NCBI GenBank assembly: GCA_963971535.1
Contig: OZ020591.1
Coordinates: 18,708,877 to 18,772,876, forward strand
Direction of reading: 5' to 3'
Source of the DNA: Notolepis coatsorum
Lineage: Eukaryota > Chordata > Actinopteri > Aulopiformes > Paralepididae
DNA: 64,000 nt
The position numbers and the translations under genes were made by a program. The notes under the pieces were generated by a model, which saw nothing but the letters and a program-made list of their open reading frames with translations, did no database searches and was not told the DNA's origin. Position 1 is the stretch's first letter, and each line of letters opens with the position of its first letter. Shown here piece after piece: positions 22,386 through 31,514 of this stretch.

Positions 22386-24352
22386 ATTGATTGATTGAAA
22401 ACATATTAACAGATTGCAGAATGGGTACAATGCTAAGAGGATGCAGACCAGAAAAATACTTTTGTTTTGTTTACATCGGGGTCCCCCATTTTCAATTCAT
22501 CAGGACATTTATGACATACAATCAATCAAATCAAGGTCAGTGAATACCACGACCACAACACCAGAGGAAGCTCAACAAATCATGTTAAACCCAGATTCGG
22601 CTCAAACAAGGTACTAAACACGTTTCGCAATTATGCCACATCAATGTGGAACGCCCTACCCAAAGCTGTAAAGGAATGTGAATCCCTACCCACATTCAAA
22701 ACCACTCTTAAAGAGCACCTACGGGAGGCTGCAATTCGAAACTGGCCACCGTAAATGTCCAAACCCCCCCACCCCCTCCTAATAGACAGTCTCCTCCCCA
22801 CCGTATGTATATATTCTCTCCCCACCGTATGTATATTTCTCTCCCACCCACCCACCCCCTCCTAATGTACAGTCCCCTCCCCATCAAATGTATAATTTAT
22901 ACTCTGTCAGGATCTATGGGTAACCGTAACAGTACTGTATATTTGCATATCGTATGTCACAAATGTAACAGTACTAAATACCTGTATGTCATGTATGTCC
23001 CTATGCCATAAATGTCATGTATGTTGTGTATGTCATAAATGTCACTATGAATTGAAAATGGGGGACCCTGATGTAAACAAGACAAACGTCTTTCTCTGGT
23101 CTGCATCCCCTTAACAATTGTGTGTATTGAGCTTGTATCCATTCTGCAATCTGTTAAATAAAGTTTTCATTCAATCATTCATTCATCATTCATTCATTCA
23201 TACATTCATTCATTCATTCATTCATTCATTCATTCATTCATTCATTCATTCATTCATTCATCATCCCACGCGACCAAGGTACCCATGTACATGTCAAAAT
23301 ACTTCCCAAAGGTCAGTGAATACCACGATCACAACACCAGAGGGAGCTCCACAAATCATGTAAAACCCAGATTCGGCTCAAACAAGGGACTAAACACGTT
23401 TCGCAATTATGCCACATCAATGTGGAACGCCCTGCCTAAAGCTGTAAAGGAATGTGAATCACTACCCACCTTCAAAAACACTCTCAAAAAACACCTACGT
23501 GAGACTGCAATTCGAAACTGGCCCCTACAAATGTCCTAACCTAGTTGTACAGTAAATGACCAAGAAAGGCTTTGTCAATATTCCAATGTACAGTGTAAAA
23601 TGTGTGTGTGTCCCCTTCCCAACCCCCCCCCCCCCCCCCCCCCACATCCAATGTACAGCCCTCACCCAACCCACCCAACCCCACCCCACCCAACCAACCT
23701 CCTCCAATGTACAGTTTCTATGCCAAATGTATATACACTCCTTTTCTGGACACTTTTGTATCACAAACAGTACTGTATTTGCAAATCGGATATGTCATAA
23801 ATGTATAGATGTAGCAGTACTGTCTATCTGTATGTCATGTATGTCATATATGTTATGATGAATTGAAAATGGGGGACCCTGATGTAAACAAGACGAAAGT
23901 CTTTCTCTGGTCTGCATCCCCTTAACAATTGTATGTATTGAGCTGTACTGTACTGTACCCATTCTGCAATCTGTTAATAAACTTTTCAATCAATCAATCA
24001 AACCCACCCACCCACCCCCTCCTAATGCACAGTCCCCTCCCCATCCATCATATGTATAATACTCTGTCAGGATCTATGGGTAACAGTACTGCATATTTGC
24101 ATATCGTATATGTCACAAATGTAACAGTACCAAATACCTGTATGTCATGTATGTCCCTATGCCATAAATGTCATGTATGTTGTGTATGTCATAAATGTCA
24201 CTATGAATTGAAAATGGGGGACCCTGATGTAAACAAGACGAAAGTCTTTCTCTGGTCTGCATCCCCTTAACAATTGTGTGTATTGAGCCGTACTGTATTG
24301 TACCCATTCTGCAATCTGTTAAATAAAGTTTTCATTCATTCATTCATTCATC
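22386..24352 (+). mobile_element. Cluster of four (CAAT)/(ATTC)-tailed LINE 3' ends
   Basis: In order: a minus-strand tail at 22386-22530; a plus fragment from about 22535 (coding end EYHDHNTRGSS) with its tail at 23160-23262, an ATTC expansion; a plus fragment 23275-24001 (coding frame 23285-23539, ending NWPLQMS) with a CAAT tail; and a 3'UTR-only plus fragment at about 24005-24352 with a short ATTC tail. Each keeps the GAAAATGGGGGACCCTGATG block. The last two plus fragments sit tail-to-head, consistent with repeated insertion into earlier tails. Confidence 0.85.
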
Positions 24353-24764
24353 CCTCTCTCTCGCACACTCTCCAACCGCACGTCTCAACCGAGCCTGGTC
24401 AGGGGGGAGGGGCTAGGCCCAATGTGGAGTGACGTCCCCTCTCCGCCAATCAGCGCGCGTAACGCGGACGTAGCTGATTGATCCAGCCCTCCTTGACGTC
24501 ACCAGAAAATACGGAAATGCCATGCAATGTCTCGTCCTAGCCACCAGGGGCACCACACTCCATTGCTTCACCTCGTTGTCTGTTGCTATAACGAGCTAAC
24601 GCTGCTAATCTCTAACGTTAACTCTCTGAACAGATCTAGATGCAGTGATCGTGTAAAGAACGGACTAACTGCAGCTGCTGGAGACACATCTGAACTAAGG
24701 AGGAGTCGAGACTGGCCGTAAACTTCAGAGTGTTGTGAAAGTGAGATGAAGAAACACAAAGCAG
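24353..24764 (+). promoter_or_regulatory. CpG-rich segment with possible first exon
   Basis: CpG dinucleotides are frequent here, unlike the surroundings. It contains CCAAT at 24446-24450 and a full CRE-type TGACGTCA at 24494-24501. Downstream an ATG at 24746 opens MKKHKA and runs into AAAGCAG|GTTTGT at 24764, a plausible splice donor. The exon would end after one base of a codon, which is the phase required by both zinc-finger exons. No transcript evidence exists, the intron to exon B would be about 29 kb, and the phase match is a one-in-three coincidence. Confidence 0.4.
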
Positions 24765-24994
24765 GTTTGTTTAATCAGAAGGTCCTTTGGACATTATTCT
24801 TTGATCAATAGGTATATGTTCCCGTTTGTGATTACGGTATTTCACAATTGCCTAACCTTAAATAATGTACCCAACAGTTAGACCAGCGGTGCTGCCATAT
24901 AAAACATTAGATGCGACATTACGCCATAAATCATGGGATAACCGTCCGCCATCTTACCTGGATATTGTTTAGGCAGCAACTATGTTTGTCGGCT

Positions 24995-25808
24995 GTGCAG
25001 CCTAGATACTGTACTAACATGATCAGAGAGACTAGTGCAGCCTAGTTACTGTACTAACATGATCAGAGAGACTAGTGCAGCCTAGTTACTGTACTAACAT
25101 GATCAGAGAGACTAGTGCAGCCTAGTTACTGTACTAACATGCTCAGAGAGACTAGTGCAGTCTAGTTACTGTACTAACATGATCAGAGAGACTAGTGCAG
25201 TCTAGTTACTGTACTAACATGATTACATTTACATTTAGTCATTTAGCTGACGCTTTTATCCAAAGCGACTTACAAGTTCTGTGCGACAAGACAGCAAGAA
25301 GGGTATAACTCTATCAGCTGAGTAACAATGTTCATCAAAGTGTTGCGTGTTACAGTGTAGGTTAGTTTATTAGGACAAGTGCATGACATTACGGTTAGTC
25401 GGGGTTAGATTTGATTAGAGAGACTAGTGCAGCCTAGTTACTGTACTAACATGATCAGAGAGACTAGTGCAGCCTAGTTACTGTACTAACATGATCAGAG
25501 AGACTAGTGCAGTCTAGTTACTGTACTAACATGATCAGAGAGACCAGTGCAGCCTAGTTACTGTACTAACATGATCAGAGGGACTAGTGCAGCCTAGTTA
25601 CTGTACTAACATGATCAGATAGACTAGTGCAGCCTAGTTACTGTACTAACATGATCAGAGAGACTAGTGCAGCCTAGTTACTGTACTAACATGATCAGAG
25701 AGACTAGTGCAGCCTAGTTACTGTACTAACATGATCAGAGAGACTAGTGCAGCCTAGTTACTGTACTAACATGATCAGAGAGACTAGTGCAGCCTAGTTA
25801 CTGTACTG
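24995..25808. repeat. 40-bp minisatellite, about 15 units, interrupted
   Basis: The unit is 40 bp: GATCAGAGAGACTAGTGCAG followed by CCTAGTTACTGTACTAACAT. About five and a half units precede, and ten follow, an L2 tail insertion (25225-25412). Units differ by single bases only (for example CTCAGAGAG near 25141) and keep exactly 40-bp spacing. The right end abuts a gypsy RT remnant. The 230 bp before the array (24765-24994) shows no feature. Confidence 0.95.
25225..25412 (-). mobile_element. L2 3'-tail insertion in the minisatellite
   Basis: It begins TTACATTTACATTTAGTC and continues TAGCTGACGCTTTTATCC, the inverted L2 3' end, closely matching 49367-49545. It is flanked by GATT on both sides (25221-25224 and 25413-25416), within what is otherwise GATCAGAG of the unit. 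Severely 5'-truncated; no coding sequence. Confidence 0.9.
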
Positions 25809-25911
25809 AGTTTTATTGTCCAGTACCCAGACCTGGCGTCTAGCACACTGAAATACTGTGCACCCACTAATTTTGGGGTAATGTCATCTAGAATAGGGAG
25901 TGGGTAGTAGG
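25809..25911 (-). pseudogene. Ty3/gypsy reverse transcriptase remnant, downstream part
   Basis: The minus strand reads YYPLPILDDITPKLVGAQYF then SVLDARSGYW, the RT stretch around the first catalytic Asp of Ty3/gypsy elements. Its upstream continuation is at 29550-29653, 3.6 kb away; a LINE sits between the parts. The right part ends in a gypsy IRDPR-like motif and this part resumes a few residues later, so little or nothing was lost. No LTR, integrase or gag is seen. Confidence 0.85.
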
Positions 25912-26065
25912 GTCTGATTGATTGATTGAAAACTTTAACAGATTGCAGAATGGGTACAATACAGTACAGCTCAATACACACAATTGTTAAGGGGATGCAG
26001 ACCAGAGCAAGACTTTCGTCTTGTTTACATCAGGGTCCCCCATTTTCAATTCAGATAGTCAGTAC

Positions 26066-26760
26066 GCCTAAATATTAAAGGCAACCAACTTGTGTCTAAC
26101 CACGCCCAACTTGCGTCTAGCCACGCCCCCGCGGCGACGCGGCAGCAGCAGAGCGGAGCTCATTATATGCCAGTAACCGCCCCTTATTCAGTATCCAGAA
26201 ATAGCTCAATTGGCAAAGCTGCATGGCTGTGGATCCTACGGCTCGTTGCTCGCTAGTTCGATTCCCTTCAATTTTTTTTTTTTTTTTTTTTTTAACGTGC
26301 ATTCGCATTCTTTCGCCGTTAAGTTTAGGCATAACTTTAAGCATTGTTTCGGAGTTGGTTAAGGTTAGGCATTGTTTCGGAGTTGCTTAAGGTTAGAAGG
26401 GTTAAGTTTAGGCGCTGTTAAGGAGCTGGTTAAGGTTAGAGTTTGACTTAGAGAATGGCAATATTTTGTAACGTGCATTCATTTCGCCGGTTAAGTTTAG
26501 GCATTGTTTCGGAGTTGGTTAAGGTTAGGCATTGTTTCGGAGTTGCTTAAGGTTAGAAGGGTTAAGTTTAGGCGCTGTTAAGGAGCTGGTTAAGGTTAGA
26601 GTTTGACTTAGAGAATGGCAATAGACAGCCTATTTCCGCGCTGCAGCGCGAGGCAATAGACAGCCTATTTCCGCGCTGCCGCTCTCTCGCGCTGCCGTGG
26701 TCACATGGGCGTATTGGCCAATCAGAGAAACGCTAAACACAAGTTGGTTGCCTAAAATAT
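26066..26760. mobile_element. TIR/MITE element, 695 bp, with internal duplications
   Basis: Its ends share AGGCAACCAACTTGTGT in inverted orientation, and TCAGTAC flanks both sides (26059-26065 and 26761-26767). Inside, a roughly 150-bp unit containing AAGTTTAGGCATTGTTTCGG and GGTTAAGGTTAGAGTTTGAC is repeated at about 26305-26460 and 26470-26625. A tRNA-like module followed by poly(T) lies at 26202-26294. The superfamily is undetermined; 7 bp is unusual. Confidence 0.75.
26202..26294 (+). ncRNA. tRNA-like module (A box, B box, T run)
   Basis: TAGCTCAATTGG at 26202-26213 resembles an A box and AGTTCGATTCC at 26255-26265 a B box, followed shortly by a T run of about 22 that could terminate Pol III. 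Arms do not form a convincing complete cloverleaf by eye. It is best read as a tRNA-derived SINE head captured inside the TIR element, not a functional tRNA gene. Confidence 0.5.
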
Positions 26761-27441
26761 TCAGTACTGCTACATCTATACATTTATGACATACCAGATT
26801 TGCAAATACAGTACTGTTTGTGATACAAAAGGAGTCAAGAAAAGGGAGTATATACATTTGACGTAGAAACTGTACATTGGAGGAGGTTGGGTGGGGTTGT
26901 GTGGGGGGGCGGTTGGGTACATTGGGATATTGACAACCATACTGGGTAATTTACATTGGAGGTGGTTGGGGGGGGGGGGGGGGGAGAAACACTGTATAAA
27001 CAAGCAAAACTGTACATTGGGGGGGGGGGGGGGGGGCACTGTACAAACAAGCAAAATTGTACATTGGACTATTGACAACCATACTAGGTAAATGACTGTA
27101 CATTGGAGGGGGTTGGGTTAGGACATTTACAGGGGCCAGTTTTGAATTGCAGTCTCCCGTAGGTGTCCCTTGAGATTGGTTTTGAAAGTGGGTAGTGATC
27201 CACATTCCTTTACAGCTTTGGGTAGGGCGTTCCACATTGATGTGGCATAATTGCGAAACGTGTTTAGTCCCTTATTTGAGCCGAATCTGGGTTTAACATG
27301 ATTTGTGGAGCTCCCTCTGGTGTTGTGAGCGTGGTATTCACTGACCTTTGGGAAGTATTTTGACATGTACATGGGTACCTTGGTCGTGTAGTGTATCTTG
27401 TAGACCAGGCCCATTGCAAGTTGCTGTACTCTGTCGTCTAC

Positions 27442-28325
27442 TTGGTCGCTTTCACATATAGTTTTGGTGGACTCGGTGCGGTTCTGGGGGTGAAGTTGCA
27501 ACATTGTTGCATTCTTCATTTGGTTCGCCTGCTTTCACATAGAAATCTGTCAGGCGGACCGAGACCTTCTGAACAATGTCACGCGGTCGAAAAGGGCGCT
27601 TGTCTATGGGAGCTATAGCAAGCTATAACACTGAAGAAGGAATACATATTTCCGAAACATGTTTGTTTCAGGCTGCCATTAAATTTTGAACCTGAGAGTG
27701 CTGGTCTGGCTTCACTGCTTCTTTTATATAATACTTAATGGGATTTCAGCACCCAGTGTCGTATCTTGAGAGCGCGGTCTAACTTGACATTCTATGGGAC
27801 AGTGGAAATGTGTGTGTGGCTGCGATCCCGTGTGCGCGCGCGTGTGTGTCTGTGTGTGGACCAGATCAGCGGAGCCGAGTTTCGACATGGCATTGATCCA
27901 TTGTTCTATTGAAGCACATTACCACCATCCTCTCGCTAAACAACTTGTAGACCACAGTGTTTTTATGAGTGCCCACAAGTAGCTGTTTTATTAATAATAT
28001 AATAAGCCGCGCGCCTCGGTAATAATAATAAGCCGCGTTTTTTCGTCCTTCTTCCCAAGATGCACAGATATGTAAAGAGATTAGATGCAGTGTGCTTGTT
28101 TTGCAGTGAGTGCTGCGAGCAGTGGTAATAATAATCACTTCCTATATTTGGTTCGCGTTTGGTTCGATGAAGCCGAACCGAGACCAACGTTTTCAGGCGG
28201 ACTAGAGTTCGCCTGTTTGGTCCGCAAACCGAGTTCGACGCGCATTCACACAGACCCGAAAAACCGGACTATCGAATTCTGGTCCGAAAGTCCGGACCAA
28301 ACAGCCCCTGTGTGAAAGCGACCCA
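27442..28325. mobile_element. TIR DNA transposon in LINE, 884 bp
   Basis: The termini are TTGGTCGCTTTCACA and TGTGAAAGCGACCCAA (inverse TTGGGTCGCTTTCACA). It interrupts LINE coding sequence exactly where 16470-16490 reads CTTAGAGTAGAC. The flanks show no clear duplication, perhaps 3 bp or fewer, so PIF/Harbinger-type is possible but unproven. Inside, 27640-27787 is a copy of the repeat that forms the hairpin at 3848, and CGGTTCGCC-type motifs recur near both ends. No transposase. Confidence 0.75.
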
Positions 28326-28442
28326 AGCCATCCTAGGTTGTCAAAGTGGGCAGGGGTGAGGTGGGTTCTAGGAGTAAGGTCAAGCAGTAGTCTGACCAGT
28401 TTGTTTTGAGATGTTTGTAATTTTGTTTTTAGCGCCTTTGAG

Positions 28443-29515
28443 TAGGGCTGGGCGATATGGCCTAAATATGATATCACGATATTTTCTGACCTTTCGGCGA
28501 TACACGATACGCATCACGATGTTTTTCTTTTTTTCCCCAAACAATTCATTATGAGGCTTACCAAGACAGTATTTGAGTTTGCAAGCTAACATTAAAGACA
28601 AAATAAAATACCCATGCATTTAGCATTTTTATATTATATATTAGATTTAGTTTATTGGATTATTAGATTATATATTGCATATATTTAGCAATGAGATATT
28701 ATATGATTTGATATGAAATATGATGAATTGAAAATGGGGGACCCTGATGTAAACAAGACGAAAGTCTTTCTCTGGTCTGCATCCTCCAGTCCACTGTTGA
28801 CTGTTGTTGTATTGAGCTGTACTGTATTGTACCCATGCTGCAATCTGTTAATAACGTTTTAGTTCATTCAGACGGCAAACAGAATCATTTTGATTGACAG
28901 TCGCGTCTGCCAATTACGTCACACCGCTTGCACCCGCCCTGCTGTTCTTAGCACCAATCGGCAAGCGCGTATTCATTTTTTACTTCCGCCATTGGAGAGC
29001 TCAATGACAACAACAATGGCAGCGGTAGCTCGCCGCGGCCGACGTTTAGCTTTTAGCACCGCAGAATGACTAAACGACTGGAGGCATAATGATTTTACTG
29101 CAACGGATGTTATAATAAAAGCCTTTCCATACATCTGTCTGATTGAAAACTTTATTAACAGACCGCAGAATGGGCACAACTGAGTCAGCACGGGCTGAGA
29201 TATGAACGACTAATGCTTGCTATCTATCTAGGTCGACCTCGGACATTGCTATGTAAATACGCTGATGTTATTGAAAGTGTAACTATATAACGTTAATGCC
29301 ACAAAACGAATGCCTTTGTTATCATAAGTAGTAACTTTTGATGCAGTAGTGTGTGTGTGGGGCGGCGCTGTTCAAAAGTGTCAACGTGTGGACCAGATTG
29401 ACGCGACACAAGCCTCTTGGGCAAAACATCACGATATCCACGATACGTTTAAAAAGTGTATCGTTAATGAACTGTACCCGATATTTATATAATATCGTCA
29501 TATCGCCCAGCCCTA
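28443..29515. mobile_element. hAT transposon in LINE, 1073 bp
   Basis: The termini TAGGGCTGGGCGATATGGCC and CATATCGCCCAGCCCTA are flanked by CCTTTGAG at 28435-28442 and 29516-29523, an 8-bp duplication of LINE sequence. Inside are a LINE 3'UTR piece (28722-28862), another minus tail near 29140, and 28890-28930 plus 29283-29345, which resemble parts of the element at 6443-7624. No transposase frame. Confidence 0.93.
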
Positions 29516-29549
29516 CCTTTGAGGTGCTTTGGTACCATGAGGTGCAAGC

Positions 29550-29653
29550 AAGTCTCTGGATGGCTTTGTTCAGGGGGCGGGGATCTAGACAAATCCTAAG
29601 CTTTCCTGTTTTGGGCTTTTCTACTAACCACCAGTGCATTGACCCAGTCTCGA
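29550..29653 (-). pseudogene. Ty3/gypsy reverse transcriptase remnant, upstream part
   Basis: The minus strand reads VEKPKTGKLRICLDPRPLNK, the conserved RT fingers block of gypsy elements, preceded (after a one-base frame change) by WVNALVV. It continues at 25809-25911. The left break is the LINE insertion; the right break is the hairpin at 29654. Inactive fragment. Confidence 0.87.
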
Positions 29654-29755
29654 TCATTGTCGCAAAATAATTGACCTTCACTGACGTTTAAAACACCTCG
29701 CCGAGGCGGCTCGGTATTTTAAACTCCGTGTCGGTCAATTATTTTGCGACAATGA
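29654..29755. repeat. 102-bp foldback element
   Basis: A 23-bp arm starting TCATTGTCGCAAAATAATTG pairs with its exact inverse ending at 29755. The interior contains TTTAAAACAC and TATTTTAAA on opposite sides and the palindrome CCTCGCCGAGG. It ends the gypsy fragment on one side. Possibly a palindromic MITE; no target duplication identified. Confidence 0.85.
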
Positions 29756-30190
29756 CCTCGTAGCTATACATTATCCCTTACATAATACTCTCATATGCTA
29801 TTTTCAATTAACGCGAGACACGGCAGGTGAAAAAGACCTTTTTTTTTGGTCAATTTTGAGATTTTGTGCTATTTTTCTTCCATAACATGTCTTTTTTCAG
29901 ACTATTGGAAAGGAAACGTTCAAAATACACATTTAGATGTTTATTTTACTACACTTTGTCATGCTGCAACTGTTGATTTTGCAGCATTCCGAATTCAGAT
30001 CACCGGCATTATGAGGTACAGTTGTCTCGCGCGCTGAGGGCTGTCGCAAGCACCGAGCTCTCATTGGGCTGGTGCAGATTTCTGATAGCGTGATTGGTTC
30101 AGGTGCATCACATGCTCTGACATCCTGTTGTCAGCCGCGGGAGATTCATTCTGTGGTAGATTCATTCCGCGGGAGACCTGATCTGTCAAA
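29756..30190. promoter_or_regulatory. Upstream region of the transposase-derived gene
   Basis: 435 bp with no reading frame of note. An inverted CCAAT (ATTGG) occurs near 30064 and 30092 and the last 180 bp are GC-richer. It could contain the promoter, but no TATA box or start site can be assigned. No terminal inverted repeat matching a downstream counterpart was found by eye. Confidence 0.3.
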
Positions 30191-30758
30191 ATGCCGAAAC
30201 AGCGAGTGAGGAAACTCAGCGTAAAGAGTTCCCATAAAAGACAACAACAATTGTTGGTAGCAAGAGGGTGTAAACAAAAAGAAACTTCTACTGGAGTAGA
30301 AGATGAAATGCCTTCACAAAGCGCATCGATGGCGCGTAAGCTGTCAATTGGAAAGCAGGACAACGTGGGTGATGAACAAACACCAAGCCTCGTCACACAG
30401 CAGTGGCTGATAGTTCATGTAGCGCGGTTGAATGAACTGATCGGCGTGTTGATATGTCCTAATTGCGCAGGGACAGGGCTTCAAATTATCATCGATCCGC
30501 AGAATCGGGAGTTCTGTAGCAGTTTGATAATTGAGTGCAGTCTGTGCCAAACAGATCAGTACCGCAAAAGTGTCTATACATCCACACGTATCCACGACTC
30601 AACCAGGAACGATGTGGCGTTTGATGTGAATGTGCGCATGGTCCTCTTAGCACACGAATTAGGGTTGGGGTATGCAGCCCTCAGAAAGATCAGCAAAGTG
30701 TTGGGGATCCCTGGACTTCACGTCAAAACATACCAGAAACACAATAAAAGAGTGACAG
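30191..30758 (+). CDS. Mutator-like (PF20700-type) transposase-derived gene, exon 1
   Basis: The ATG at 30191 opens a basic, Lys/Arg/Gln-rich N-terminus (MPKQRVRKLSVKSSHKRQQQ), then about 70 residues without a domain. A zinc-binding pattern follows: CPNC near residue 95 and CSLC near residue 115. The exon continues through FDVNVRMVLLAHELGLGYAA to HVKTYQKHN. It ends at ACAG|GTATGG; joining to 31145 preserves the frame (RVT then VAEIERGLES). Families with this layout are mobile-element transposases common in fish and invertebrates. The host gene versus transposon status is open because no terminal repeats were found. Family named from motif memory only. Confidence 0.72.
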
Positions 30759-30879
30759 GTATGGAAACAGCCCCTCTGAACTGAAGTCGGAGAGGGAGGG
30801 ATGCAGAGCGTTTTGCGCGCGCTCCCGACTGCGCGTGTGTGTGTTTCCCCATGCGCGCGGTGTGTGTGGGGTGCTCCGT

Positions 30880-30880
30880 G

Positions 30881-30918
<38 letters not shown>
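30880..30918. repeat. (CT)n microsatellite in intron
   Basis: A CT run with a few CCT interruptions lies in the 386-bp intron 30759-31144, which begins GT and ends TTTCATTTTAG. Confidence 0.9.
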
Positions 30919-31144
30919 TCTCTCCCTACCACTAAAGTAAAAAGAAAAGTTGATCAGATGTACAGTCCCTATATATTTACAAATATACCCATGGTAATTA
31001 TATTGATGTGTAATATATTATTTGCATATTTTACAATATATTGTGATATGGTGGGGAAATATAATGTGCTCTAAAATAATGATTAAAAATATTTTTCATT
31101 TCTGTTAGGGGTAACTGATATGTTACATTTACATTTCATTTTAG

Positions 31145-31514
31145 TGGCAGAAATTGAGAGAGGCCTGGAGTCACTGCACAGGACCAGGGAGCAAGTCAGG
31201 CAGGCGTATGCAGATGTTGACCCAGATGTGGCAGAGTTGCTGAGGAAGGATCCAGATGCAGTCATAAACATAAGTGTTTCTTTTGATGGCACCTGGCAAA
31301 AAAGAGGCTTCACTTCACATTATGGAATCGGCGTGTGCATTGACCTCCTTACAGGACTGGTGATAGACTATGAGGTCCTATCATCCTACTGCCATGCGTG
31401 TGCCCTGAAGGAAAACGCCAAGCGACAGGAGAAAGTAACAGAGCAGGAGTTTGACAGCTGGAGAGAGACACACAAAGACTGTGCTAAAAACTTTGCCGGT
31501 TCAAGTAAGGCAAT
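31145..31514 (+). CDS. Mutator-like transposase-derived gene, exon 2 (catalytic Asp 1)
   Basis: The exon reads VAEIERGLESLHRTREQVRQ, then ISVSFDGTWQKRGFTSHYGI, whose Asp is the first DDE acid, then a Cys motif SSYCHACALKEN and CAKNFAGSSKA. The match to the family stops at GSSKA; the usual ME-x-E-x-A block follows only at 33583, after the giant inverted repeat. TCAA|GTAAGG at about 31501-31509 could serve as a splice donor, but acceptors near 33580 do not restore a normal frame by eye. Confidence 0.75.

Larger units (their letters stand above)
25912..29549 (-). mobile_element. (CAAT)-tailed LINE on minus strand with three nested transposons
   Basis: The tail GATTGATTGAAAACTTTAAC starts at about 25915; the 3'UTR runs to 26058 and resumes at 26768. 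The coding end is at 27127-27441 (NYATSMWNALPKAVKECGSL read from the minus strand), more RT at 28326-28442, and the 5' truncation point is at about 29549 within ACTSWYQST. Elements at 26066-26760, 27442-28325 and 28443-29515 interrupt it. G runs near 26970-26985 and 27020-27037 are the antisense of the usual C tract. Inserted in a gypsy RT. Confidence 0.88.

Noticed and set aside
26196-26270. A functional tRNA gene
   Set aside because: A and B boxes are present but acceptor and anticodon arms do not pair convincingly, and it lies inside a MITE; treated as a SINE-like module.
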